DNA from: Clostridium sp. JN-9
Lineage (GTDB): Bacteria > Bacillota > Clostridia > Clostridiales > Clostridiaceae
Length of the DNA stretch: 64,000 bases
Assembly (NCBI RefSeq): GCF_004103695.1
Contig: NZ_CP035280.1
Location: forward strand, 1,178,001-1,242,000
Direction: 5' to 3'
Shown: piece by piece, positions 43,350-52,636 of the stretch
How the letters are laid out: each line of letters begins with the position of its first letter
Position numbering within the stretch: the first letter of the stretch is position 1
The notes under the pieces: generated by a model
Database searches by the model: none
The model's input: the letters and a program-made list of their open reading frames with translations, nothing else
What the model was told of the DNA's origin: nothing
Translations under genes and position numbers: made by a program

Positions 43350-44306
43350 ATGTATGGAATGATTGCAACTTGGCGTATGGCTGCTGAAGGTATTACTAAA
43401 GGAAGAGAAATCTTAAAAAGTAGAGGGTGTGCAGGAGATGCAATTGAAGTTGCCATTAAAGATGTTGAAGACTTTGAATACTATAAGTCTGTAGGTTACG
43501 GCGGTCTGCCTAATGAGGAAATGGAAGTAGAATTCGATGCAGCATATATGGATGGAACTACTCTTGATATTGGAGCAATTGCTGCAATTAAGGATTTTGC
43601 TAATCCAATCAGCATAGCAAGACGTTTAAGTATGGAAAAAGTAAATAATTTTTTAGTGGCAGAAGGAGCAGAGAAATTTGCTGGTAAAGAAGGTTTTGAA
43701 CGTAAAAACATGTTAACAGAACGTGCTAAGATTTTTTATTATAATCGTGTTAAAGAAATAAATAAGCAGGAAATTAAGCCTTACAGTGGACATGACACCG
43801 TAGGTATGGTATGCCTTGATGAACATGGCAATATGGCTGTAGGTACCTCAACAAGTGGTTTATTTATGAAAAAGAAGGGAAGAGTTGGTGATTCTCCTAT
43901 TTGCGGTTCTGGATTTTATGTAGATTCTAAGGTTGGGGGAGCTAGTGCTACAGGCCTTGGAGAAGATCTAATGAAAGGCTGTATTTCTTATGAAATTGTC
44001 CGCTTGATGAAAGAAGGCCATAATCCCCAAGAGGCTTGCGAAATTGCTGTATTAAGGCTTGATTCAGAACTTAAAGAAAGAAGAGGAAAGGCTGGGGACA
44101 TATCTTTAATTGCTATGAATAATAAAGGAGAATGGGGAGCTGCTACAAATATTGAAGGCTTTTCTTTTGCAGTAACTACTGAAAATGAAGCACCAATTGT
44201 GTATTTAACCAAAAATGTAGATGGGAAATGCGCTTATGAGGTAGCAAGTAAGGAGTGGCTGGACAACTATATGAACACAAGAATAGCGCCCATTGCTAGA
44301 AGGTGA
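43350..44306 (+). CDS. Ntn hydrolase, N4-(beta-N-acetylglucosaminyl)-L-asparaginase/isoaspartyl peptidase family
   Basis: The 318-residue protein has the autocleavage site SGHDTVGMVCLDEHG with the nucleophile Thr150, followed by the family core VGDSPICGSGFYVDSKVGGA and ATGLGEDLMKG. The family cleaves the GlcNAc-Asn bond of N-glycoproteins or isoaspartyl/asparaginyl amides after autoproteolysis into two chains. Residues 1-149 form the alpha chain. AGAAAGGAG precedes ATG. No signal peptide, so it acts in the cytoplasm, consistent with a substrate imported by the PTS. Which amide it cuts is not shown by sequence. Confidence 0.88.
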   Translation: MYGMIATWRMAAEGITKGREILKSRGCAGDAIEVAIKDVEDFEYYKSVGYGGLPNEEMEVEFDAAYMDGTTLDIGAIAAIKDFANPISIARRLSMEKVNNFLVAEGAEKFAGKEGFERKNMLTERAKIFYYNRVKEINKQEIKPYSGHDTVGMVCLDEHGNMAVGTSTSGLFMKKKGRVGDSPICGSGFYVDSKVGGASATGLGEDLMKGCISYEIVRLMKEGHNPQEACEIAVLRLDSELKERRGKAGDISLIAMNNKGEWGAATNIEGFSFAVTTENEAPIVYLTKNVDGKCAYEVASKEWLDNYMNTRIAPIARR

Positions 44307-44311
44307 TAATA

Positions 44312-45433
44312 ATGAAGGATAAAATATTAGGGAAAATAGATGAGCTAAAAAATCAAATGATCTCTGATATTCTTAAGATAGTTAGAATTAACAGTGTAGA
44401 AAGCAAGCCTGAAATAGGAATGCCTTTTGGCAGAGGTGTCAATGATTGTCTGCTTAAGGCACTTGAAATAGCCATGAACCTTGGCTTTGACACAAAGAAT
44501 ATAGATGGATATGCAGGCTATGCACAGTTTGGAGAAGGCAGTGATTACATTGGTGTAATAGGACATTTAGATGTAGTACCTCCAGGCGAAGGGTGGCTCG
44601 AGCCTCCTTTTAGCGGCTATAGTAAAGCTGAGAGAATTTATTCTAGAGGCATTTTGGATAATAAAGGGCCAATTATGTCATGCCTATATGCACTATATGC
44701 CTGCAAATTAAGCGGGGTTAAATTTAATAAACCTATTCGTATTATATTTGGAACTAATGAAGAAACAGGAATGAAGGATATTGAGTATTATTTAAGCAAG
44801 GAAAGGCCACCTGTTATGGGGTGGACTCCAGACTGCAAATATCCTGTAGTTTATGGTGAAAGAGGGAGAGCAAAATTTAAGGTATGTGCTAACGAAAAGA
44901 ATCTAAAGGACTTATTTAGCTTTGTTACCAAGTATTTTTTACAAAGTAAGGATACCGGAGATAGGTTAGGCATTGATTTTTCAGATAAAGAATTTGGAAA
45001 AATGCAGATGAGAGGCTATGGTTTAAGGTTGGAAGAAAGTAAAAATATATTTGACTTTACATTAAGCTACCCAGCAGGGGTGACTCTTTTAGAAATAATT
45101 TCTCAAATAAAATCTAAAATGCTAGATACCCTATCCTTGGAAGTTGTTAGCAATTATGATCCAGTAAAGTTTGAAAAAGATTGCTTTTTAGTAAGAAAGC
45201 TTAAAGAAGCCTATGAAGAAGTTACTGGATTTGATGGTACACCAGTAACTACAACTGGAGGTACTTATGCAAAATTAATACCTAATATAGTCCCATTTGG
45301 GCCAAGCTTTCCTGGGCAAAAGGGAATTGGGCATAACCCAAATGAATGGATGGATATTGAAGATATCGTGATGAATGCTAAAATATATGCAATAAGCTTT
45401 TTAAAATTAGGTGGTGAGAGTGGCTATGAATAA
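44312..45433 (+). CDS. M20-family zinc dipeptidase (PepV/Sapep-like)
   Basis: The 373-residue protein has the M20 metal motifs IGVIGHLDVVPPGEGW, RGILDNKGP and GTNEETGMKD, then the C-terminal GGTYAKLIPNIVPFGP and GIGHNPNEW with the last ligand His. It binds two zinc ions and hydrolyses dipeptides or amino acid amides. ATG at 44312 has AAGGTGA upstream; the GTG at 44303 overlaps the asparaginase stop. Its stop overlaps the cutC start. At 373 residues it is shorter than PepV (about 470), so part of the lid region is missing or reduced. Confidence 0.85.
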   Translation: MKDKILGKIDELKNQMISDILKIVRINSVESKPEIGMPFGRGVNDCLLKALEIAMNLGFDTKNIDGYAGYAQFGEGSDYIGVIGHLDVVPPGEGWLEPPFSGYSKAERIYSRGILDNKGPIMSCLYALYACKLSGVKFNKPIRIIFGTNEETGMKDIEYYLSKERPPVMGWTPDCKYPVVYGERGRAKFKVCANEKNLKDLFSFVTKYFLQSKDTGDRLGIDFSDKEFGKMQMRGYGLRLEESKNIFDFTLSYPAGVTLLEIISQIKSKMLDTLSLEVVSNYDPVKFEKDCFLVRKLKEAYEEVTGFDGTPVTTTGGTYAKLIPNIVPFGPSFPGQKGIGHNPNEWMDIEDIVMNAKIYAISFLKLGGESGYE

Positions 45434-46178
45434 AACAGCAGAAGTATGCTGTGGAAGCTACTATGATTGTCTGCAGGCCTTTAAAGGGAAAGCAGAGCGA
45501 GTGGAATTAAATAGTGCCCTATATTTGGGAGGTTTAACTCCAAGTATTGCAGAACTAATTTTAACTAAAAAAAATACTAATTTAAAGGTAATTTGCATGG
45601 CAAGACCAAGAGCTGCAGGGTTTTGTTATGAAAAGGAAGACTATGAAACATTATTATTAGATGTAAAGCTCTTAATGGATAATGGCGCAGATGGTATAGC
45701 CTTTGGCTGTTTAGATGATAAAGGTAATATTAATGCTCTGCAAACAGAAAAAGTAGTTGAATTAATTAAATCCTATGGAGAAGAAAAGGAAGCAGTATTT
45801 CATAGGGCCTTTGATTGCGTCAGTGATGCCTTTGAAGCTGCAAAAGTCTTAATTAAGCTAGGTGTAGATCGCATTTTAACAAGCGGCTTAGAAGCAAGGG
45901 CTGTAGATGGAAAGGAAGTATTGAAAGCGCTGCAAAAAAGCTATGGACATGAAATCCAAATTCTAGCCGGCAGCGGAGTTAATGCTGGAAATGCAAAAGA
46001 GCTTATGGAGTATACTGGTATTACACAAATTCATAGTTCCTGTAAGACCTGGCTTGAGGATAAAACAACAACTAAAAATCATGTTACCTATGCCTATGGA
46101 AAGGATGAGTTTTCCTATGATGTAGTTGACTCTGAGCAAGTTGAGCAACTTGTAAAGGTTGTTAATAAAGAACTATAA
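45426..46178 (+). CDS. CutC-family TIM-barrel protein
   Basis: The 250-residue protein matches CutC: AEVCCGSYYDCLQAFKGKAE, RVELNSALYLGGLTPS, VICMARPRAAGFCY, DGIAFGCLDDKGN, VFHRAFDCV and ILTSGLEARAVDG. CutC was named for copper tolerance, yet that role is disputed, and it is often found near carbohydrate genes. Its ATG overlaps the M20 peptidase stop (ATGAATAA), so translation is coupled to the pathway genes. That context argues for a metabolic role in this cluster. Confidence 0.87.
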   Translation: MNKTAEVCCGSYYDCLQAFKGKAERVELNSALYLGGLTPSIAELILTKKNTNLKVICMARPRAAGFCYEKEDYETLLLDVKLLMDNGADGIAFGCLDDKGNINALQTEKVVELIKSYGEEKEAVFHRAFDCVSDAFEAAKVLIKLGVDRILTSGLEARAVDGKEVLKALQKSYGHEIQILAGSGVNAGNAKELMEYTGITQIHSSCKTWLEDKTTTKNHVTYAYGKDEFSYDVVDSEQVEQLVKVVNKEL

Positions 46179-46240
46179 TATTAGATATAGTTAAAAAAGC
46201 AAATATAATAGCAATAAATAAACAATATGTAAACTTTACT

Positions 46241-46286
46241 TATACAGCGCCAAAATAGCAGTTATAATGCTTTTTTACGCTGTATA
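46241..46286 (+). promoter_or_regulatory. Spaced inverted repeat upstream of the MupG-like gene
   Basis: TATACAGCG (46241-46249) and CGCTGTATA (46278-46286) are perfect 9-bp arms separated by 28 nt that include TATAAT (46263-46268). A TATAAT-like box overlaps the right arm as well. The arrangement suggests an operator across a promoter. Confidence 0.5.
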
Positions 46287-46329
46287 ATGTTTATAATAAT
46301 ATTAAAAACTGAAAGGCAGGTAATTTATT

Positions 46330-47427
46330 ATGCGTAGAATGGGTATTTCAGTTTATCCTGAACATTCAACTGAAGAAAAAGATTATGATTACATGAAGAT
46401 GGCTGCAAAATATGGATTTACCAGAATATTTACATGCTTACTATCGGTAAATGAACCAAGAGAAACTATTTTAAAAAAATTTACTAAATTTATGCAGAAG
46501 GCACATGAACTTGGTTTTATTGTTGGTGTGGATACAAATCCTGATGTGTTTTTACATTTAGGTGCTACCCCATATGATTTAAAACCATTTAATGATATGA
46601 AAGTAGATATTGTGCGACTTGATGGACACTTTAGTGACAGGGAAGATATAGCAATCACCCATAATTCATATGGTATTCCAATTGAGTTTAATGGAAGCTC
46701 AAACACAGCACTTGATTTAATGATTGAAAGAGGCGCAGACAAAAATAATATGGTAGTATGCCATAACTTTTATCCTCAAAAATACACTGGACTTGGCTTT
46801 GATAAATTTATGGAATTCACTAATAAGTATAAAGCTCTGGGCCTGCCTGTTGCTGCATTTGTTTCTTCCAATAATAAAAATACATTTGGCCCATGGCCTG
46901 TTTATGAAGGACTTCCTACTTGTGAAATGCACAGAGGTCTGCCTATAGACTTGCAGGTTAGACATCTAATTGCAGCTAATAAAATTGATGATATTTTAAT
47001 TGGCAATGCTTTTGCTGCAGAAGAAGAATTAAAATCAATATCTGAAATAGATACAACCAAAACCACATTAAAAATTGTACTATCAGAAGATGTTACGGAT
47101 GACGAGAAAAACATAATATATAATTATCCTCATTTTGGACGAGGAGATGCTTCTGATTATATAGTAAGAAGCAGTTTACCGAGAGAAGATTATAAAAATA
47201 AATCAATTCCATATCGTAAATATCACAAAGAATTTTTCCGAAAAGGCGATGTTATAATAGTTAATGATAATTTAGCCCATTACAGAGGCGAACTGGAGAT
47301 TGTTTTAAAGGACATGGCTAATGATGGAGAAAGAAATCTTGTAGGCAGAATACCAAAGGAAGAATTAATAATATTAGATCTATTAAAACCCGAATATCTT
47401 TTTGGTTTTATTAAATTAGATAATTAA
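46330..47427 (+). CDS. MupG-like TIM-barrel protein (DUF871; 6-phospho-N-acetylmuramidase family)
   Basis: The 365-residue protein begins MRRMGISVYPEHSTEE and continues GFTRIFTCLLSVNEP, VDTNPDVFLHLGATP, VDIVRLDGHFS and VCHNFYPQKYTGLG, the DUF871/MupG pattern. The studied member hydrolyses MurNAc-6-phosphate-GlcNAc after PTS uptake. A C-terminal cyclophilin-like domain (RKYHKEFFRKGDVIIVND) completes the usual length. It is the only obvious phosphoglycosidase in the cluster, so it probably cuts the imported phosphorylated glycoside. It has its own leader and a terminator behind it. Confidence 0.85.
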   Translation: MRRMGISVYPEHSTEEKDYDYMKMAAKYGFTRIFTCLLSVNEPRETILKKFTKFMQKAHELGFIVGVDTNPDVFLHLGATPYDLKPFNDMKVDIVRLDGHFSDREDIAITHNSYGIPIEFNGSSNTALDLMIERGADKNNMVVCHNFYPQKYTGLGFDKFMEFTNKYKALGLPVAAFVSSNNKNTFGPWPVYEGLPTCEMHRGLPIDLQVRHLIAANKIDDILIGNAFAAEEELKSISEIDTTKTTLKIVLSEDVTDDEKNIIYNYPHFGRGDASDYIVRSSLPREDYKNKSIPYRKYHKEFFRKGDVIIVNDNLAHYRGELEIVLKDMANDGERNLVGRIPKEELIILDLLKPEYLFGFIKLDN

Positions 47428-47437
47428 ACAGTGAAAG

Positions 47438-47468
47438 CAGCCTGGAAATAACATTCCAGGCTGTTTCT
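47438..47468 (+). terminator. Terminator at the end of the PTS/catabolic cluster
   Basis: CAGCCTGGAA / TTCCAGGCTG (10-bp stem, 6-nt loop) followed by TTTCT. Confidence 0.85.
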
Positions 47469-47525
47469 ATGTGTTAAATTTAAGAGTATAATATTTATAT
47501 AAAATTTATAAATGGAGGTAACAAA

Positions 47526-48518
47526 ATGAAATTAGGTATTGCAGGATCAGGTAAGATTGTTCAGGAATTTCTTCCTATTACACCAAAGTTAAAAGGATTA
47601 GAGCTGGAAGCTATTTTAGGAACAAAAAGAAGTGAAGAAAAGCTTAATAATCTTAAAAATAAATACGGGATTAAAAGCATTATATATGATTATGATGAAT
47701 TTTTAAAATATGATTTAGATGCAGTGTATATTGCACTGCCAAACAATCTGCATTATGAATATGCAAAGAAAGCACTGGAGGCAGGCAAAAATGTTATAGT
47801 TGAAAAACCATTTACATCAAACTATAAGGAAGCACTGATTTTAAGTGATTTAGCCAGAGAGAAGCAGCTATGTATATTTGAAGCAATAACCAATCAATAT
47901 CTGCCAAACTATAGAAAAATAAAGGAACTTCTGCCTGCACTTGGTGATATTAAAATAGTTCAATGTAATTATTCTCAGTACTCCAGCAGGTATGATAAGT
48001 TTAAGGAAGGCAATGTACTGCCTGCATTTGACCCTGAATTTTCAGGGGGAGCATTAATGGATTTAAACATATATAATATACATTATGTTGTAGGCATTTT
48101 TGGAAAACCAGATAATGTTGAATATTATCCAAATATAGAGAGAGGAATAGATACTTCAGGAGTATTAATACTTGATTATGGTAAATTTAAATGTGTATGT
48201 ATTGGGGCAAAGGACTGCAAAGCACCAATAGCAAATAATATTCAGGGAGATAAGGGTTGTATATATATGGATACCCCTGCAGGTGTATGCGAGAGATTTC
48301 AGCTGCTTATGAATGATGGAACAAGTACCACAATAAATGAAAATAATTATGAACACCGGATGGTTAATGAATTCCTGGAGTTTATGGATATGATTAAAAA
48401 TAAAGATCTTAAAAAATGCTACAAAATGCTGGATCACAGCTTAACTGTAAGCGAAGTTGTGACAAAGGCTAGAAAAAAGGGTGGAATAATATTTCCTGCA
48501 GATAAGAAGAATTTATAG
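47526..48518 (+). CDS. Gfo/Idh/MocA-family oxidoreductase
   Basis: The 330-residue protein has an N-terminal Rossmann fold (KLGIAGSGKIVQEF), the YIALPNNLHYEYAKKALEAG stretch and the catalytic VEKPF motif of the Gfo/Idh/MocA family, then a C-terminal beta-sheet domain with SGGALMDLNIYNIH. It oxidises or reduces sugars or cyclitols with NAD(P). GGAGG lies 7 nt before ATG. It follows the MupG-like gene after a terminator, so it is a separate transcript and need not belong to that pathway. Confidence 0.85.
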   Translation: MKLGIAGSGKIVQEFLPITPKLKGLELEAILGTKRSEEKLNNLKNKYGIKSIIYDYDEFLKYDLDAVYIALPNNLHYEYAKKALEAGKNVIVEKPFTSNYKEALILSDLAREKQLCIFEAITNQYLPNYRKIKELLPALGDIKIVQCNYSQYSSRYDKFKEGNVLPAFDPEFSGGALMDLNIYNIHYVVGIFGKPDNVEYYPNIERGIDTSGVLILDYGKFKCVCIGAKDCKAPIANNIQGDKGCIYMDTPAGVCERFQLLMNDGTSTTINENNYEHRMVNEFLEFMDMIKNKDLKKCYKMLDHSLTVSEVVTKARKKGGIIFPADKKNL

Positions 48519-48556
48519 TATTATCATCTAGTGTTTCTAATAATGGGGGAATTTTA

Positions 48557-49678
48557 ATGTATGCTTCATTTATAATAATATCCTTTCTTCTGCTGATTCC
48601 CATAGGAGTTTACTTATATTTTTATTTACTTAGAATGGCAGATTTTTGGAAACTAAAATTTAAAGCTAAAAAAATTAAAATGTCAGCAGCACTTATTGCA
48701 ATACTTGCAGTTATGTGTTCTGTGAATCTTTTTGGATTTGGGGCATTAGTTGTACTTCATATGATTGCAGCAGCTTTATGTATGGAGATACTTAACATTA
48801 TATTTACTGCTTTGCATAAACACAAAATCATTAAAATTGATCTGTGGAATAAGATTTTCTACTGTGGCGCAATGCCCATTATTATTACAGCATTGATTCT
48901 GGGGTATGGTTATTTCAATATGGGAAATGTTATTGAAACTGATTATACCATACACACAGAAAAGCCAGTATCAGAGCATGGATATAAAATCGCATTGGTT
49001 GCAGATCTTCATTTTGGTACAACCATGAATGAGGTGAAATTAAAAAAATACTGTAATGAAATTGAAAGCAAAAAGCCTGATTTGGTAGTTCTCTGCGGAG
49101 ACATAGTGGATGAAAGAACCACCAGGGTGCAAATGGAGAATGCTGCAAAAATACTAGGCAGCATAAAAAGTACATATGGAACTTTTTATGTCTATGGGAA
49201 CCACGATAAAAGCACATATACCTCTAAACCTAATTTTAATGAAAAACAGTTAAAAAACCAATTGGTAAGCAATGGAATTCATGTATTTGAAGATGAAGTT
49301 TATAATGTAAACCATAATTTAACCATAATAGGCAGAAAGGATAAAGGCTTTTCTCCGGGAATAAAAAGAAAAACAAGTGAAGAGCTGTTAAAAAATGCAG
49401 ATACTCATAACTTTCTTTTACTGCTGGATCATCAGCCAAGTGATCTTCAGCAAAACAGTGCAGCTGGTATTGATTTGCAATTATCAGGCCATACCCATGG
49501 GGGTCAGATTTGGCCTATGGGATTAATCAGCCATAGATTGGGATTTAACCAGATAAGTTATGGTTACAAGAACATTGGGAAATATCAGATTATAGTTACA
49601 TCTGGCATGGGAGGCTGGGGGTATCCTATTAGAACAGGTCATCATTCTGAATATGTTATTGTGAATGTAAAAAAATAG
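48557..49678 (+). CDS. Membrane-anchored metallophosphoesterase (YaeI-like)
   Basis: The 373-residue protein has four hydrophobic segments in residues 1-130 and a calcineurin-like phosphoesterase domain with VADLHFG, LCGDIVDE, YGNHD, LDHQP and SGHTHGGQ motifs that bind two metal ions. Related proteins hydrolyse UDP-sugar lipids or cyclic nucleotides. GGGGG precedes ATG. It lies 38 nt after the oxidoreductase stop and may be co-transcribed. The substrate is not predictable. Confidence 0.85.
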   Translation: MYASFIIISFLLLIPIGVYLYFYLLRMADFWKLKFKAKKIKMSAALIAILAVMCSVNLFGFGALVVLHMIAAALCMEILNIIFTALHKHKIIKIDLWNKIFYCGAMPIIITALILGYGYFNMGNVIETDYTIHTEKPVSEHGYKIALVADLHFGTTMNEVKLKKYCNEIESKKPDLVVLCGDIVDERTTRVQMENAAKILGSIKSTYGTFYVYGNHDKSTYTSKPNFNEKQLKNQLVSNGIHVFEDEVYNVNHNLTIIGRKDKGFSPGIKRKTSEELLKNADTHNFLLLLDHQPSDLQQNSAAGIDLQLSGHTHGGQIWPMGLISHRLGFNQISYGYKNIGKYQIIVTSGMGGWGYPIRTGHHSEYVIVNVKK

Positions 49679-49827
49679 GAAGGCTGTAAACTTGTAATTG
49701 CTGCTATTTCATAGAAATATAAGCAATAATTTACTTAATTTTGAAGGATATTGGGTATAAATGTAGAATAATGGTATTATAGTAATCTTATTTAACATAA
49801 TTATATCTAAAATACGGGGGAGATAAA

Positions 49828-51513
49828 ATGTTTAATTCACTGAGGAAAAAGATACTGGCAACCATTATAATACTTACACTTTTCTGCACTATTGTATTTA
49901 TGGGAATTTCCTATTATGAAGTAAAGAGGGTAGCTACAGAACAAATGAAGAATGATGGTTCAACTCTTATAGCTGCAGTAAGCAGAGAAATAAAGGATTA
50001 TAGTCTAAGTGATAGTTTCAAGATAAGAGATATATTTGAAAAGGTTGCCTCTGAAAGTAAAGGAAATATAACTTACATTTCTATAGCAGATACAAAAATG
50101 AATGTTATTATAAGTAGCAATAGATCCACAGAAACCAAGAGCAGTGTCAATACTGGAAAGGGCGGAACTGATGCAGCAGCTTCTGCAACAAAACAAAATG
50201 ATATTTCAAATGTAATAAAAGATGAAAAAACCAATGGATTTATTTTTCAGACAGCAGGTAAAAAGGTATACAATGTGGCTACACCTTATTACGAAGGCTC
50301 AAAGCTTATTGGAACAATAAATATAGGGCTTTCTCTAGACAGCATGGATAATCTTATAACAAAGGGTCTAATGGAAACCTTTGCTGTATCATTATTATTG
50401 CAGATAATTGCCATTATACTTGGTATGATTATCTCTAGTAATCTGACAAAGCCTATTAATAATATAGTGGGCAAGCTTAATGATTTTTCACAGGGAGACT
50501 TTACTGTTGAATTTGACAGTAAGGGCAATGACGAAATAGGCAGGCTTACTAAGGGCCTGAATAATTCACTATATGTACTTAGAAATGCAATAAGCGGTGT
50601 AAAGGACTCAGTAGAAGAGCTTAATGGCATATCTAAAAAATTAAAGACATCAGGTGAAATTGCAGCTGATTCAACAAGGGAAAGTTCAAAAGCAGTTAAT
50701 GATGTATTTGAAGGTGTTAATAGTCAGGCTTTAAATACTTCCGAGATAGCAAAGATTCTTGAAACATTTGGTGAGGATCTTGACAGTATACAAAAAAGAT
50801 CAGAAGGTGATGTAGTAAGCAACAGTAATATTAAGGAAAATGCTGATAAAGGAGCTGTGAATCTTAATGAACTTGTAAGCTCTCTTGAAGACATAAATAA
50901 TTCCTTTAAGGTTACCTCAGATAAAATGCAGACTCTTCATGAAAATGTTGATAAGATAAATCAGGTAACGGATGTAATAAATTCTGTTGCAGAGCAGACA
51001 AATCTTCTTGCTTTAAACGCAGCAATTGAAGCAGCAAGAGCAGGGGAATACGGAAAAGGTTTTGCAGTTGTTGCAGATGAAGTTAGAAAGCTTGCTGAAC
51101 AGGTTCTGGTATCTTCAAAGAGCATAAATGAGTTCATGGGAGCTGTAAATAACAGTACAAATGATGTAAGCATTACTGCTGAAGCCATTGGGCAGAAGAT
51201 GGACAGCCAGGTTAGTTTAATTGAAAAAACTGTATCCTCCTTTAAAACAATACAAAGTGAAGCTGACAATACAAGAGTTCATTCACAGGAGGTTTATGAA
51301 GCTGTAAAAAATGCTGTAAAGGAAAAAGAAGATATTTTAAATAAAGTAGAATCTGTATCAGGTTATTCAGAAGAGGTAGCAGCTTCAGCAAAGGAAATTG
51401 CAGCCTCAGCAGAGACTCAGCTGTCAACTGTAGACCAGGTTTCAAAGCTTGTTCATGATTTGAATGATATGTCGGATAGATTAACTGGTAAGATTGAAAA
51501 ATTCACAGTGTAA
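49828..51513 (+). CDS. Methyl-accepting chemotaxis protein
   Basis: The 561-residue protein has an N-terminal TM helix (about 10-30), an extracytoplasmic sensor domain (about 30-180, single-Cache-like, with a Ser/Thr/Gly-rich insertion near 100-120), a second TM helix, a HAMP linker ([20 protein letters not shown]) and the signalling hairpin tip [30 protein letters not shown] in two runs. Sensor ligand unknown. No CheW or CheA gene is nearby. GGGGGAG precedes ATG, and an epimerase gene follows after 29 nt. Confidence 0.93.
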   Translation: MFNSLRKKILATIIILTLFCTIVFMGISYYEVKRVATEQMKNDGSTLIAAVSREIKDYSLSDSFKIRDIFEKVASESKGNITYISIADTKMNVIISSNRSTETKSSVNTGKGGTDAAASATKQNDISNVIKDEKTNGFIFQTAGKKVYNVATPYYEGSKLIGTINIGLSLDSMDNLITKGLMETFAVSLLLQIIAIILGMIISSNLTKPINNIVGKLNDFSQGDFTVEFDSKGNDEIGRLTKGLNNSLYVLRNAISGVKDSVEELNGISKKLKTSGEIAADSTRESSKAVNDVFEGVNSQALNTSEIAKILETFGEDLDSIQKRSEGDVVSNSNIKENADKGAVNLNELVSSLEDINNSFKVTSDKMQTLHENVDKINQVTDVINSVAEQTNLLALNAAIEAARAGEYGKGFAVVADEVRKLAEQVLVSSKSINEFMGAVNNSTNDVSITAEAIGQKMDSQVSLIEKTVSSFKTIQSEADNTRVHSQEVYEAVKNAVKEKEDILNKVESVSGYSEEVAASAKEIAASAETQLSTVDQVSKLVHDLNDMSDRLTGKIEKFTV

Positions 51514-51542
51514 AAAATCTATTAAATTTAAGGAGGAATTTT

Positions 51543-52412
51543 ATGAAGAAATTATTATTTACCGGGGGAAAAGGATTTATCTGCTCAAGACTTGCAGAAT
51601 ACTACAGTGATAAATATGAAATTATATCAACAGGCAGGGATGATTTGGATATTACAGATAATGATAAGGTTTTAACTGCTTTTCAGAAATATAAGCCTGA
51701 TTATGTTCTTCATGCAGCAGCAATAGCAGTTACAGACTTCTGCAATGAGCATCCTGAAATGGCACACAAAATCAATGTTGAAGGCGCTGTAAATGTGGCT
51801 AAGGCATGTAAAAGTGTGGGAGCAAAAATGATTTTTATAAGCTCTGAGCAGATTTTCAATGGTAATGTTGAAAAAGGACCATATGATGAAGAGCATAAGG
51901 CAGTACCAGATACCGTTTATGGACAAAATAAATTAGAGGCAGAAGGGCTTTTAAAGAAAATTATACCTGAGCTTTGGATAATTAGATTTACATGGATGTT
52001 TGGACTTCCCAAGGAAGGATGCAAAATGTCCTCCAATATAATGTGGAATACAGTATCCTCTATTCTTAAAAATGAAAAGATAAAGGCCCCTGTTAATGAA
52101 TACAGAGGCATGACCTATATAACCGAAATGGCAGAGAATTTCTACAAAATATTTGATCTTCCTTATGGAACATATAACTTTGGAAGCATGAATGACCTTT
52201 CCAGATATGATGTGGTAAAGCTGATAATTGAAGAGTTAGGTTATGGAGACAAATTACAGTATTTATTAGAAGCAGATACTGAAAAATATAAAGAAAATCC
52301 AAGGGATATAAGATTAGATACACACAAAATATCAAAGAACGGCATAGTATTTTCCACAACTGAAGAAGCAATTAAAAGATGCATAAGGGAGGAAATAAGA
52401 AGTAAGAAGTAA
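51543..52412 (+). CDS. NAD(P)-dependent sugar epimerase/reductase (RmlD-like SDR)
   Basis: The 289-residue protein has an N-terminal dinucleotide-binding motif (LLFTGGKGFICSRLAEY), the DYVLHAAAIAVTDFCNEHP stretch and the catalytic YGQNKLEAE (YxxxK). It resembles dTDP-4-dehydrorhamnose reductase-type SDRs, but no rml genes are near. AAGGAGG precedes ATG. Its last codons run into tandem TAAGAAG 7-mers, so the terminal RSKK is encoded by a repeat element and is probably not an original part of the protein. Confidence 0.85.
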   Translation: MKKLLFTGGKGFICSRLAEYYSDKYEIISTGRDDLDITDNDKVLTAFQKYKPDYVLHAAAIAVTDFCNEHPEMAHKINVEGAVNVAKACKSVGAKMIFISSEQIFNGNVEKGPYDEEHKAVPDTVYGQNKLEAEGLLKKIIPELWIIRFTWMFGLPKEGCKMSSNIMWNTVSSILKNEKIKAPVNEYRGMTYITEMAENFYKIFDLPYGTYNFGSMNDLSRYDVVKLIIEELGYGDKLQYLLEADTEKYKENPRDIRLDTHKISKNGIVFSTTEEAIKRCIREEIRSKK

Positions 52413-52440
52413 GAGCTTTTTTCAGGTAAGGGGTAAGAAT
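52396..52440. repeat. TAAGARG heptad repeat, copy C1
   Basis: Three 7-mers TAAGAAG, TAAGAAG, TAAGAGC (52396-52416), a TTTTTTCAGG spacer, then TAAGGGG and TAAGAAT. The layout matches the left part of the copy at 53994 (three 7-mers, a T6-containing spacer, more 7-mers). The first units are inside the 3' end of the epimerase gene. Confidence 0.7.
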
Positions 52441-52509
52441 AATGTAAGCAGCCCGGCTTTAAGATTAAAGTATTTACTTACCATGTTTTTGTTATAATTT
52501 TAACGTAGC

Positions 52510-52523
52510 GTTATTTAAATAAC
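52510..52523. promoter_or_regulatory. Palindrome in the CoA-transferase leader
   Basis: GTTATTTAAATAAC is a perfect 14-bp palindrome about 115 nt before the CoA-transferase start, within a 220-bp gap. It may be an operator; the regulator is unknown. Confidence 0.35.
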
Positions 52524-52636
52524 AATGAAGGAATGCGGGGGGAACTGTAGAAATAATAAATGGATTGAATTTATAAGATGGTAAATTTAGTCATAAACTA
52601 TGGTAATGTATTGTTAATTTATGCGGGGGTGTTTTG

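Noticed and set aside
46389-46742. 117-codon minus-strand frame over the MupG-like gene
   Set aside because: Fully inside a gene with strong family similarity on the other strand; no start signal.
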